From assembly GCA_036250195.1 (NCBI GenBank), contig JAVHZZ010000011.1, forward strand, positions 59,524,919-59,588,918: a DNA stretch of 64,000 nucleotides, written 5' to 3'. Below the pieces are notes generated by a model. That model saw only the letters and a program-made list of their open reading frames with translations, did not search any database and was not told the DNA's origin. Below are positions 43,257-54,290 of the stretch, piece after piece. The position numbers and the translations under genes were made by a program. The stretch is from Mixophyes australis (Eukaryota > Chordata > Amphibia > Anura > Limnodynastidae). Numbering within the stretch: the stretch's first letter is position 1; the number at the start of each line of letters is the position of its first letter.

Positions 43257-46200
43257 ATGGCTTCCCAGCCCATTAGATTCGCTACCATTAATGTGGCATC
43301 TATAAAATCCGAACGTGCTCGTTATATGGCCTTTGATTTTTTCAGCACGGTTGATGCTGATTTTTTATTTTTGCAGGAGACCAGACTGGGTCAGCTTGCT
43401 GACCTACATAAAGCCAAAAGTGAGTGGAGGCGTGGGCCCTCCTACTGGTCTCTTGCGGCCGAGTCGTATGGTGGGGTGGCGGTGCTTTTTACCGGCATAA
43501 TAACCATCCAGCGAGTCATTGAGCTTGAGGTAGGTAGGTGCATGGTGCTAGATGTCAACCTGAGGGGGCACGACCTGAGGTTAATTAATATTTACGGCCC
43601 TCAAACAAAATGGGGAAGGAAGTGCCTCTTCATGGAGATAAAGCCATACCTTTTTACAGCCCGGCAGATAGTCTTTGGTGGTGATTTTAACACCGTCACT
43701 AGCACAAAAGACAGGGGAGGTTCAAGGGCTTCTCTGGGCTACGATTCCCTTTTTCTAGCAAGTATGGTTAGGCAGGCTGGTCTGGTGGATGTGCACATTC
43801 GTCATTTCCCAGACCACACGGGTTTCACTTTTTATAGAGGTAGTTGTAGGTCTAGGATAGATAGGTTTTTTGTTAAGGAGAGCTCGAAAACCTTGGCTCC
43901 AGAGCAGAGGCCGGTAGAGTTCTCTGACCACGTTTACCTATCTATGTCCTTGAATGCTTCGGAGACTCTTCGGAAGGGTAGGGGTCTCTGGCGCTTGAAC
44001 CCTAAGCTTCTGGAGGAGGAGGTGATAAGACAGTCTTTTAGGGACTTCTTTGAATCCCAGGAATCACTTTTGGAAGCGGGTTGGAGTAGGTCTGAATGGT
44101 GGGAGATGCTGAAGAAAAGGACCCGGAGCTTTTTTCGGGGCCTTGTAGCCAGAAATAACTTGTTAAAAGAGAGCACCTACATGGCACTGAGGAAAAAACT
44201 TGGATTCTTGATCTCTGGCCAGGGGGATAGTGGGGAGATCCCCCGGGTGAAGGCTCAGATGAGAGAGATACAGTATGACCGGTACGCGTCCTTGGTTCTG
44301 GAGAGGGATTATGGGAAGTACCATTCGCCCGATCCTTTCCAGAGCTGTAGGAACTCGGTAGATGCTAAGGAGGTGAGGGGCCTGCGCGATGCTGAGGGTG
44401 TCCTTAGGGAGGAGAAGGAGGGCATCCTTGGTGTAGTGCGGTCCTTCTATTCCGATCTCTTATCGGAGAAGTCACTTGACAAAGAGAGGATGGACCAGTT
44501 TTTGAGGGAAACTCCTGGCCTTGGTGATTTTAGCGGCCTTCTTGAGTCCTTGGGCGATGAAATAACGGTGGACGAGGTCAGGATGGCAATAGATGGTTTA
44601 TCTGTCAAGAAAGCCCCAGGCCCAGATGGCCTTACATCTGAGTTTTTTAAAATCTTTGGGGACATCCTGGCTCCGTGTCTCGTGGAGGTCTTTAATGAGA
44701 GCCTGGGCAGAGGTTTATTGTCTCCCTCCATGAGGGTCTCTGCCCTTATCTTACTGTCCAAGGGGAAAGATCAGTCGTGTATTGAGAACTGGCGCCCCAT
44801 CGCTCTTCTCAATACTGACAGGAAGATTCTGGCGAAGGTGCTTTTTAATAGAGTGATGCAGGTTTCCGGTCAGTTACTCTCTCCTTCTCAGCACTGCACT
44901 GTGAAGGGCCGAAGCACTTTCAGTGCTGTCCTGGCGGTGCGGGAGGCTTTTGAGCGGTGTCGTGCGGAGAAGTGGGGGAAGTACATTTTAGCATTAGATC
45001 AGTCGAAGGCCTTTGATAGGGTAAATCATGAGTACCTTTGGGCTCTACTTCTGTGGTATGGTCTTCCAGTGCGGGTGGTGAATTGGCTTCGTACCATTTA
45101 TAGACAAGCCGAGAGCTTCCCTCTTGTGAATGGTTGGGTGGGTCAGCCCTTTGAGGTTAGCTCTGGAGTAAGACAAGGTTGTCCCCTGAGCCCCCTCCTG
45201 TATGTGTTTGCCATAGATCCCTTCGTCAGAAGGGTTGGTGGTAGCTCGTTGGGAGGTGTGCTGTTGGGTCCGGAGTGTCCCTTCAAGGTAGTGGCCTACG
45301 CTGATGATGTTACTGTCATCTTGTCGAGTTCCGAGGAAGCTGAGGAGGTAACGACTCTGGTCTGCGGGTATTCCGAGGCCAGTTGCTCATTAGTAAACCA
45401 GGAAAAGAGTAAAGTTTTTCTGGATGGGGGAGGAGGGTTGTGAATTCAACCTTCCAGACAGTCTTCCCCGGGCGAGTGAGAAGATCAAAATTTTAGGGAT
45501 TCATTTCGGCCCTGGTGATTATGCCAAGCAAAATTGGGAGTTAAGGCTGGGGGAAGCTTCCCGAAAGGTAGAGAGCTGGAAGAGGTGGAAACACTCTCTC
45601 CGGGAAAGGGTGGACCTGATCAAGACCTTCCTGATCCCGGTATTCCTGTACATCAGCTATGTGTGCCTTTTGCCGGAGGCTTTATGGTCTAGGGTTTATG
45701 CAGTTTTCTTCCAGTTACTCTGGGGGAATAGGCTGAACCTGGTCAAGCGGGCTGTGACCTACCGACTGAGGAAGGATGGGGGCCTGGGTATGATTAACCC
45801 TGTGCTTTTCTTTATGTCTACCTTTCTGAAGTTGCACCTTAGTAGTCTCCTAGTTGAGACCCCTCCTCAGTGGGTGGGAGGTTTCAAGGTATGGGTGGAT
45901 CCCTTTCTCAGTGCATGGTATGCGGGAGGCACCGTTAAGAGTTTCCGGGTCCGGCATGGGTATCTCCCGGCCTACGTTTCCTTGGGATTGAAGGTGACAA
46001 GGCGATGGGGCTTAGGGGTGGGGGAAGTTGGGAGCTCTTCTAGAAGGGAGTTGGAGAAGAGAGTCCTGCACTCCCACTTTTGGGTTCCGCTGTCACTGAG
46101 AGACTGCCCAGGTGATGTGAGTTCGGTGGGGCTTTCCTTGATTAACTCGAGGAGAATCCCGTTGAAGCTTCAGGACATTGCCTGGCTCTCCTTTCACGGG

Positions 46201-46638
46201 AGACTTTATGTAAGGGGGAACCTCAAGCACAGAAATGCTGATGATCGTGGCTGCCCACGGGAGGAGTGTCTAGGGGTGGAGGAGACTATGGACCATTTCT
46301 TGCTCGAGTGTCCCTTTAATGTAAAGGTTTATAAAAGAGTCTCCAGGTCGCTGGGGATCCCCTGCCTTTCGGGGCTTAGTTACCCTGAATGGGTCTACGG
46401 GGCATTCAAGGCAAGGTGGAGGGCTTTTGATTTCTGTACACTTTTTCTAGTCAGTTTAGTGGTCAGGTTTTTCACGTGGAACGCACTGTGTCAGGTCACC
46501 ATCCGTCAGAAAGTCCTTCCCTGTGAAGTGGTGGTGGAAAATATTCTTCACGATGTATGGAAGTTGAGGGGCATGGAGGGTCGCCGGATATCCAATGCTA
46601 ACTGGCTCAGGCTGTGGCAGAGTCTGAGACCTCCTTAG
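43257..46638 (+). pseudogene. LINE ORF2 copy 2: APE endonuclease and reverse transcriptase, one frameshift
   Basis: As copy 1, with all endonuclease motifs (FLQETR, GGDFNTV, SRIDRFFV, FSDHVYL) and RT motifs (SSGVRQGCPLSPL, VAYADDVTVI). The only visible lesion is an extra T in the T-run at 45415-45419 (five T against four in copy 1), which shifts the frame just after the catalytic YADD and thumb start; the remaining frame continues from 45424 to 46638. The TGG at the copy 1 nonsense site is intact here. The Cys/His block CPREECLGVEETMDHFLLEC is present near residue 1000. Confidence 0.93.
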
Positions 46639-47010
46639 GGGGTCAAAGTCTGGTGCTCCTCCTTTCTAAGAGTAGCTTTTCTTGCTGTCCTTTCACCCCA
46701 TTAGATTTTGCGTTTTGGAAGGTTTTTTTTAAGTATGGCTTAGCATGCACCTACAACTTGCTTCTTAGTAGGGTATGATAAGATATGGGTGGGTTTGAAG
46801 TTTGTTTGGTGGCACCTTCTTGTTTTTATGTGTTTTATCCTTTTATATTTTGTACTGGACTTTATTGGGCAAAGAGCCCTTCTTGGACTTCAGTTATTTT
46901 GGCAAATCAGCCGTATGTTTGAGTTGGTCCTTTTAAATAAGTTGGTGCCATCTTTTGTAAAGTTTACTTGTTTGTTGATATGTATGTAATGTTGAATAAA
47001 TAAAAAAAAC
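46639..47010 (+). other. 3' UTR of LINE copy 2
   Basis: Non-coding, colinear with 39261-39646, ending in tandem aataaataaa and eight A. Confidence 0.8.
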
Positions 47011-47063
47011 AGCGGGATTTGGACTCATAGCCTCGTTTTCAGTGTTTCTCAGTGGCGGAAATA

Positions 47064-47095
47064 CCCGAACAGTGCTCGGATCCGCACTGTTCGGG
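47064..47095. repeat. perfect 12-bp inverted repeat in the hAT copy 2 5' end
   Basis: Arms cccgaacagtgc (47064-47075) and gcactgttcggg (47084-47095) with an 8-base loop. It lies 40 bp inside the 5' terminus of hAT copy 2, a place where hAT elements commonly carry transposase-binding motifs. Confidence 0.8.
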
Positions 47096-47229
47096 TGGGC
47101 ATGGATTGCGATAATCCGAGCCCGCTCATCGTTAACTTCAACCATTGCCTATTATGTGATGAAAGCGAGTGAAGGGTGATTTAACAGGCAGAGACTTCTG
47201 TTGATACTGTCCCAAATGTACAGTGTATC

Positions 47230-47513
47230 ATGATTGAGAAAGCCACGACACATTTTAGGGTCCCCATCAAACTTGGCCGGAGCAGGTAACCTGAGAGTAG
47301 AAGAAGTCACAAGGGATGCCTGATGTCCCGAGAGGAGGTGCTCAGGAGGAGAAACTGGCACCGCTGGTTAATTTGTTTGAAGCGTATCCAGATGAACAGC
47401 AAGTGCCTGAAGACATTGTAACAATTGACGCTGTGTACTATCTTGCTGTTCAACTCGAGCAACTAGATGCTGTAGCATATCCTTCGCAGAAGGCTCCACC
47501 GGGGCATCAGACA
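47230..47513 (-). pseudogene. Gypsy gag N-terminal fragment
   Basis: From an ATG at about 47513: a Gln-rich amphipathic start (LQHLVARVEQQ, LLQCLQALAV), a stop near 47370, then PAPAKFDGDPKMCRGFLN, the conserved entry to the Gypsy capsid. The same motif, PPKFDGDPKYCRGFLNQ, occurs in the plus-strand gag at 53290. It ends by loss of similarity soon after GFLN. Confidence 0.75.
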
Positions 47514-47530
47514 TTAGGACCTGTTCTTAC

Positions 47531-48872
47531 TGTCACGGCTCTGAACAATTTTAGTGGATCCCTTGCCTCTACTATAGATTAGTATTAGTAGAGGATGGTG
47601 GAGATAGAAGACGATGACATGCAGAGTAATGGTATTCACAGGTTTAAAAGTTCATGGCTCATAAGCATCATTGATAATAATAACACAGGAGATAATAGCA
47701 GTGCTGTAAAGTAGTATCAATATACTACTACTACTGATGGTACAACAGGAATAAAAATATAAATATATATATCGGCAGAGCTGAACACACGGCAGTTGGT
47801 CAGATTGCAGAAACAAATCACAGATGCTACTTCATAGTTGGTAACCCTTGGCAACAGCATGAGATGAGCAATACAACAGTTCAATGCAGAGGTGATGAAT
47901 AAGAACACTTGGATCCAATAAGAAAACACACAGCAGATGAATATGAATCACTGGTACAGCTAAAGTCCAAACAGAGTAGTATATAGAACTTGGCTGATCC
48001 GAGAATAGAGATGATTCAACTTAGCAGGTGGTTACTGGTATCACGGGGATTCTTATCTAACAGAGCAGTAAGCGTTAAACAACTTCCAAGGACTTGGATG
48101 TACACAGACACATGCAGCAAGATGTTGCCTAGAAGTAGCAGCGAGGTGAGGAGTATCTGAACCGTGCGTGGAACTACAGGTAACAGGTGTTCCAGAATCA
48201 GGTGCAAGGTGAGTTCACTGTAGTATGAGGCAGCTGAGGATATAGCCACCGGCACAACAAGCAGTTCACAATAACAGTCCAGCAAACAGGTAAACAGCAG
48301 AGTGATGATAAGCCGTGCCAGAAGTGGAACTACAGGTGACAGGTAACTTGATAGTAGCTCTATCAGCGAAATGTAGCAATATAGCCAGCCAGATAGAGAT
48401 GAACTTGAGCCAATAGATTAGGCACAGGTGTAGCAAACAACACACGAAGTAGTTCAGCGTGCAGATGAACAGCAGAGAGGAACTTCAGCTTGCAGATGAA
48501 CGGCAGAGAGGAACTTCAGCTTGCAGATGAACAGCAGTGAGGTGTACAGCTGAGCCGACCAGGAATAAAAGATGACATGTAACTTCGGCAGCAAGTATAG
48601 TCCAGCGAGCAGGTAACAGACAAACAGAAGGTCAAGGAATACAGCCAGATCTCACTGCAGCGTGAGTAACACGAAGAACAGGCAATGAGTCAATAATCAT
48701 GGGAGGTTAAAATAGTACTCTAGAACCAATAAGATTTGGGAGGAGGTCCAAATCCAGGTAGCAAGGAACACCTGTAGAAAAGTAATGTCTCTGAAGCAGA
48801 AGCAAGCACAATCATGGTTCTTAAAAAGAAAGTCACAGCACCGGCACCTAGCTATGGGACCGGCGTGTGACA
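47531..48872 (-). repeat. 5' LTR of the Gypsy fragment
   Basis: 1342 bp, ends tgtca/tgaca. It contains short repeats of gaacttcagcttgcagatga near 48480-48530. It is followed on the minus strand by gtaagaacaggtcc and then the gag ATG about 20 bp further. Confidence 0.8.
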
Positions 48873-50573
48873 CACTGGCTTGAGGGTTCTACCCACCGGA
48901 TCACTGTATACACAGACCACAAAAACCTCATTTACATTCAATCCGCTAAAAGACTGAATTGCAGGCAAGCCGGATGGGCCCTGTTCTTCACCCGATTTCA
49001 ATTTCTGATTACGTATAGACCTGGCTCAACAGGTATCAAAACAGATGCGCTCTCACGCAGCTTCCAATCACTGCAAGAGAGTCCTTCTGTTCCCGTGCCT
49101 ATCATTCCGGATCAAAACATCATTGTTGGAATCACTCAGGACCTTCAGTCTTCACTCCAATGTTTCCAGGATCAAGCCCCTGCAAATACTTTGGCACACC
49201 TCTTATTTGATCCACTTTACCTCAGGAAAGCAGTCTTGACTGAGTGTCATACTTCTAAAGTAGCAGGACATCCTCTAATCCTGAAAACCTTCAAATTGCT
49301 TAGACCTGTGGTGGCCTAGAATGAAGAAGAATGTGGTTTCTTTCATTTCTGCTTGTGTGGTCTGTGCCCAGGCCAAAGTTCCTAAGTTCCTAGAACCCAA
49401 CCCATGGGGGAACTCCTACCACTGTCTAATCCTCATAAGCCTTGCTCTCACATTTCAATGGATTTTGTGGTGGATCTCCCTGAGTCTCGTGGAAGCAGTA
49501 CAATATGGGTAATTGTCGACCGATTCAGCAAACAAGCCCACTTTGTTCAATTCTCTTGGCTTCCCATTGCCAAAGCCCGTTCGAATCTCTTTGTGAGGCA
49601 CATCGTCAGACTGCACGGTCTTCCAGAGGACATTGTTTCCGATAGAGGCCCACAGTTCATCGCTGCCTTCTGGAAAAAATGTTGCCTTTCCCTTGGCATT
49701 AATGTCAGTTTGTACTCTGGTTATCATCCTCAATCTGATGGTCAGACGGAAAGGGTGTATCAGTCCATGGAGAAATGTTTGCATTGCTATATCTCTAAAA
49801 TGCAAATCAACTGGATGGAATGTTTACCCTGGGCAGAATTTGCTTACAATAACACTTGTCATTCTGCTTCCGGTGTTTCCCCTTTCTACTGCAATATGGG
49901 GTTCCATCCTTGTTGCAATTCGGTTTCTCAGGTCCCAAGTTCTGATACACCTAAACCTAGATCTCCTGCCCATCATCTCAGGGCAATCAGGAGAAAGGTC
50001 CATTCTGCTCTTCACGCTGCCTCCATTACCTCCAAACAATTAGCTGACCGACCCCGTATCCCTTGCTCATTTAAAGTCGGAGATCGAGTTTGGGTATCAA
50101 CTAAAAATATCAAGTTAAGACAGCCATCTCGAAAATTCGGTCCTCGGTACATCGGGCCATTCAAGATCATCAAAAGAATCAATCAAGTAGCTTTTCGATT
50201 GGAGTTGCCCAAATCCTTGAGGATTCTGTCAACATTTCATTGCTCGCTGTTCAAACCAGTTATATTTTCCTCCAGGTTTTCACCCTGTGTCCAGACCAAA
50301 CCGATTATGGTCGAAGGAGAACCTGTGTTCGAAATAGAGACAATCCTGAACTCTAACCTTAGGAAAGGTCAGCTCCATTTCCTTGTCCATTGGAAAGGTT
50401 TTGGCCCAGAAGAAAGATCCTGGGTTCCTTGTGCTGATATCCATGTGGATAGGCTCAAGTTTGACTTTTTTAAAGAGTTTCCCAAGAAACCAAGTTTTAG
50501 GGGCTTCCTAACCCCTCGTCAAGGTAGGGGGGGTACTGTTATGACTCTCCGGGCTCTCTGTCAGAGTAACTAG
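48873..50573 (+). pseudogene. Gypsy pol 3' part: RNase H, integrase, chromodomain
   Basis: Segment 1 (48873-49317): RNase H C-terminal half with VYTDHKNLIYI and DALSRSF. The zinc-binding part of integrase is disturbed by two compensating one-base shifts around 49305 and 49400 (CVVCAQAK is read in another frame). Segment 2 (49404-50573) is one open frame: HISMDFVVDLP and VSDRGPQF supply the two catalytic Asp, SDGQTERVYQSME the Glu, then a GPY/F-type region (FGPRYIGPFKI) and a chromodomain (PVFEIETIL, HFLVHWKGFGPEERSW). The chromodomain marks the chromovirus branch; it usually steers integration to modified histones. The integrase core itself looks undamaged. Confidence 0.88.
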
Positions 50574-50996
50574 ATAGATAGATAGTTAGTTAGGGATAGG
50601 TAGGTAGTGTTAGGAACCCCTCCAGCCGGCACAACACATTCAGTTTCTCATCTTTACCTATCACTGCAGGTTCTGTTCATTTCCGGACAAGCAACGGTAC
50701 ATAAGTCGATGTGTATCAGGGGACTTCTCTCTCAACTGTTCCTTATTTATTCCAGTGGCCACGAGCGATATATCAGTCTTGACACCATCCACTCGGTGTC
50801 TCACCTGACTCCCTCCTGCACTTCCTATTCTACGGCCTCGGTAACTCTATTCCTGGGTTCTCCCCTGCCAGTGCACATCTCACGACCCTCTGTTTGTCTG
50901 CAGCCAAGTCTGTTCCCACCACTAGGGGCAACAGTTAACACCAGACGTTCGGAGCAGACTCCAGGTTTTGCTGTACTGGTTGAGGGGTTCCTAACA
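50537..50996 (+). repeat. Gypsy 3' LTR
   Basis: Bounded by tgtta and taaca, preceded by a purine run. It contains a gatagatagata short repeat near 50570. No second LTR of this family is visible in the window. Confidence 0.8.
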
Positions 50997-52514
50997 GCCA
51001 TGAAGGCAGAAAATGTATTTTACAAAAAACTCGGCCAGATGGGCGCCCGAGGGTAGCCCTATGAGGGGCACAAAATGGGCCATTTTAGAGAACCGGTACA
51101 ACTGGTCCACAATAACCCACACTGTGTTAAATTTCTTGCTAGGAGGGAGGTCTGTAATAAAATCCATGGAGATGAATGACCATGGTTTGGATGGAAGAGG
51201 TTGCGGAATCCTGCAGGATTCAACCGAGGAGTCTTATGATGTACACAAATATTGCAGGCCGCTACAAACTGCTTGGTATCAGTGCAAAGGGTAGACCACC
51301 AAAAATTCCTGGAAAGTACCTTGATGGTCTTAACAACTCCAGCATGACCGGTATGGCACCATTGGAGTAACCTCTTACAGAGAGATGGAGGAATGAAGGT
51401 CTTGCCCAGAGGAGGAATAGGAGAGATGGTAGTAGATGTAGTCTGGAGTGTCTTAGGATCTAACATTGGATGGAGAGAGGGCTCCAAAGGTTCAGGCTCA
51501 TGGAAAAATGCTTAAGAAAGTGCATCTGCTTTTTTATTCTTTGAACCAGGTGTGAAGGTAATATGTAAGTTAAACCTGGAGAAAAAGAGAGATAAAGCAA
51601 GTTCTTATGATCAGTGATGATGTTAACAGGAAACTGGGAGCCTTCCAGAAGATACCTCCACTCCGAGAGTGCTAATTTCATGGCTAGGAGCTCCTTGTCT
51701 CTGATGGCATAATTTTTCTCCGATGGCAGGAGCTTACAGGAGAAAAAAGCACAAGGGTGAGACTTTTTGCTCCGAGGAGGAGAATTGGGAGAGTACAGCT
51801 CCTACTACTACGGCCGAGGCATCAACTTCCACGTGGAAGGGTAAGGTGGAATCCAGTTTTCTGAGAATGGGTGCAGAAGAAAAGGCCGACTTGACGATTT
51901 TAAAAGCTTTGATCACCTCAGGAGGCCAGACTCTAGTTTCAGCTCCCCATCGAGTAAGTGCTACAATATCAAAGACTACTGTAGAGTAACTATGAATACT
52001 CTGTAATAATTGGCAAAGCCAAGGAATCATTGAATTGCCTTGATACCAGAAGGGAGAGGCCAATCAAGAATGGCACAAACTTTTTCTGGATCCATTTTCA
52101 GGCCGGAACCAGATACAATATAACCCAAGAAGATTGTCTGGTGGGTTTCGAAGGAGCACTTCTTGAGCTTGCAGAAAAGTAGATTCTTCCGTAACCTGGT
52201 AAGTACTTCAGCCACTTGTTTACGGTGAGAGGGTAGGTCTTCAGAAAACACCAGCATATCATCCAGATATACCACAACGCAGGAGTATAATAAATCTCTG
52301 AAGATCTCGTTAACAAAACTCTGGAACACCTCTGGAGCGTTACAAAGCCCAAAGGGCATGACAAGGTATTTGTGGTGACCGTCGCTGGTGTTGAAGGCTG
52401 TCTCCCTTGTGGATTCTAATCAAATTGAAATGAGGGGCAATATTTGAGCCCCTTTAATCCGGTCAAAGAGTTCCGTCACGAGTGGGATGGGATATAGATT
52501 TTTGAATGTAATAG
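50997..52514 (-). pseudogene. Gypsy pol fragment, minus strand: RT, RNase H, integrase start
   Basis: From 52509 downward: RT finger/palm (LVTELFDRIKGA; MPFGLCNAPEVFQ at 52359; VVYLDDMLVFSED with the catalytic YLDD), the connection FLGYIVSGSGLKMDP, RNase H ([17 protein letters not shown] at 51850; TDHKNLLYL at 51610) and the integrase zinc region (HAGVVKTIKVLSRNFWW, CNICVHHK at 51260), cut at 50997 inside the integrase core (a GYPRAPIW-like stretch). Frames change near 52390, 52030, 51700 and 51480, and an in-frame stop lies near 52430. The right side is interrupted by the LTR at 52515, which inserted in the RT region. Confidence 0.85.
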
Positions 52515-53088
52515 TGTCACGGACTTACCTGTTCCGCTGCTCTGTCCGGATGCCGCCCTTCCCACATGACCGCAACCCGGAAGCGGGGATTTTGAATCCC
52601 TGTCAGTATAAAAATCTCACTCTGACACTCGCTGAGTGTCAGAGCACCGCCTACCTGTTCCTGGCTCCTGTTCTTCGTGGATTATTGTGCCTTCCAGCCT
52701 CCTGTTGTATGCCTGTGCTCTGACCCCTGCCTGTTGCACTATTCTGCCTCTCCAACCCCTGTGTACCGACCCGGCTTGCTAACTACTCCTCTATTCTTGT
52801 GACCCGTGTACCGACCCGCCCTGATTGACTCCGACCTTGCCTTCTGATTCTGCCTGCTTCTCCTTCCTGTGTACCGACCCGGCCTGATTGACTACACATC
52901 TTCTGCTCCTACTCCGCTGCACTACATCTTGGGGCGAACCTGAGGAACGCGACCTGCGATTCCTGGCAGCAAAGCCCATCCCGCCTTGCGGCGGTTCTTG
53001 GTGAACACTGGGGAGATCGTTAGACTCCGCACCTCAGGTAAGCCAGCGCTAATCAAGATTAGTAGTAGTAATCCAGTAATCCGTTACA
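52515..53088 (+). repeat. 5' LTR of the plus-strand Gypsy element
   Basis: Starts tgtcacggacttac and ends gtaatccgttaca, imperfect inverted ends. A tataaa-like cagtataaaaatc at 52600 could be its TATA. The repeated phrase tgtaccgacccgg occurs at 52764, 52806 and 52872. Confidence 0.8.
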
Positions 53089-53101
53089 GTTTGCCCTGAA
53101 C

Positions 53102-54239
53102 ATGGATTCAGTGGCAAAAGATCTGCTGGAGCATTTAGTGGGAAGGATGGATAAGCAAGAGGCTAACCAAGAGCAACTTTTAAAATTCCTCCAGAGTTTA
53201 TCCATCTGGATGTGGACCACCTGCACCGGTGGTTGCAGCCCCAGACCCCCATCCTGCAGCAGCTTCTTCCTCTCAACTACAGATACCTAACCCACCTAAG
53301 TTTGATGGAGATCCTAAATATTGCAGAGGATTCTTGAATCAATGCTCCATACAATTCGAGCTTCTGCCATTGAATTTTCCTTCCGAAAAAGTTAAGGTGG
53401 CCTATGTGATATCGCTGCTGTCTGGCCAAGCTTTAGCATGGGCTTCTCCTTTATGGGAAAGGAATGATCTTTCTATAGTTTTCGATGAGCCAAGAAATGT
53501 ATCTAATGCCGCTACCGGCTTATTACGTCTTTGCCAAGGAAACCAGTCTGTGGAGCAGTATGCGGTCCACTTCAGAAAGATGGCCTCTGAATTCCGCTGG
53601 AACAATGAGGCTCTCGTGGCTACGTTCTGGCAAGGCCTTGAGATCGTATTAAAGACGAGCTGGTATCTCAAGCACTCCCTACATCTCTGGACGATCTCAT
53701 CTCCCTCTGTGTTAAGGTTGATTTATGTTTCGCTTAGCTCCCAATTTCCAAACCCCTGTTCTCCCTCCCGAAGAACCGATGCAATTGGGGAGGACCCACC
53801 TATGGTCCGTAGAAAGGGAGAGCAGATTCCGAAACAAGTTGTGTCTATATTGTGGAGAGAACGGCCATCTTCTGAGTTCCTGTCCCAAACGTCTGGGAAA
53901 CGACAGGGCATAACGTGTTCGGGAGCTGTATCATTGGGCCTCCTCACTCAGTCTCCCTTAGTTCCTTGTAGTAAGGACTGCCTGACTATTCCCATTTCTT
54001 TACGGTCAGGACAAAATACCTTCCCGCAGTCCGCACTCCTTGATTCCGGATCCGCAGGGAATTTTATTTCAGCTGCTTTGGTAAAGCAATTTTCCATTCC
54101 TACACAAGCCTTAGAACAACCTATCTCCCTTCTGGCCATCGATGGGGGAAGAATTCCTGAAGAATCCATCCTGGTACGCACTACTGCTCTCCTTCTCAGA
54201 TTGGAGCACTCCATCAGGAGAGTATCTCCTTCCTTGTAA
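53102..54239 (+). pseudogene. Gypsy gag and protease start
   Basis: ATG at 53102, 13 bp after the LTR: a short N-terminal coiled segment (LLEHLVGRMDKQEANQEQLL), a frame change near 53210, then the capsid (PPKFDGDPKYCRGFLNQ, LSGQALAWASPLWE, VEQYAVHFRKMASEFRW), a CCHC knuckle [14 protein letters not shown] read in another frame (53845-53890), and the aspartic protease active site LLDSGSAGNF (54030-54060), again in the capsid frame. At least three frame changes. Order is the usual capsid, knuckle, protease, unlike the element at 15943-18391. Confidence 0.85.
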
Positions 54240-54290
54240 TCCAGAAATCTACCAATCCAGTCATCCTTCGACTGGAAGTCCGGTCATATT

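Larger units (their letters stand above)
39647..47010 (+). mobile_element. Tx1-like LINE, copy 2 of the pair
   Basis: Same layout as copy 1: ATG at 39733, ORF1 to 43227, ORF2 43257-46638, 3' UTR ending aataaataaaaaaaac at about 47010. It begins directly at the end of copy 1. The first 130 bp are nearly identical between copies, the N-terminal half of ORF1 is much less similar, and most of ORF2 is nearly identical again. After its end the sequence returns to the hAT copy 2 terminus. Confidence 0.88.
27660..47134 (-). mobile_element. hAT transposon copy 2, split by two nested LINEs
   Basis: Left end taggggtgtgcaccggcc at 27660; right end gcccgctcatcgtta ending at 47134. The 8 bp outside are acttcaac on both sides (27652-27659 and 47135-47142), an exact target duplication 19.5 kb apart. 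The element proper is 27660 to about 32090 plus about 47011-47134, roughly 4.5 kb. The LINE pair lies in the 5' leader, between the 50-bp leader repeats and the 5' terminus. The right terminus resembles those of hAT copies 1 and 3 (gagcccgc then catc). Confidence 0.85.
47143..48872 (-). mobile_element. Gypsy element fragment: 5' LTR plus gag start, minus strand
   Basis: LTR 48872-47531 on the minus strand (starts tgtcacacgccggtccc, ends agccgtgaca), followed by the beginning of gag. The LTR family is that of the solo LTR at 58417-59671, with the same ends and colinear interior. The gag similarity fades near 47230, close to the hAT copy 2 flank at 47142. The 5-bp flank cactg (48873-48877) cannot be matched because the other end of the element is missing. 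Confidence 0.8.
48873..50996 (+). mobile_element. Gypsy chromovirus-type fragment with 3' LTR
   Basis: Starts abruptly inside RNase H where the neighbouring minus-strand LTR ends, continues through integrase and chromodomain, a polypurine tract (ggtagggggggtac, 50523-50536) and an LTR with tgtta/taaca ends (50537-50996, 460 bp). It abuts the inverted Gypsy pol fragment at 50997. Confidence 0.85.

Noticed and set aside
48873..48877. cactg as a target duplication for the LTR 47531-48872
   Set aside because: The other flank of the LTR is gag sequence (cttac), so this is a 5' LTR of a longer element and not a solo LTR.
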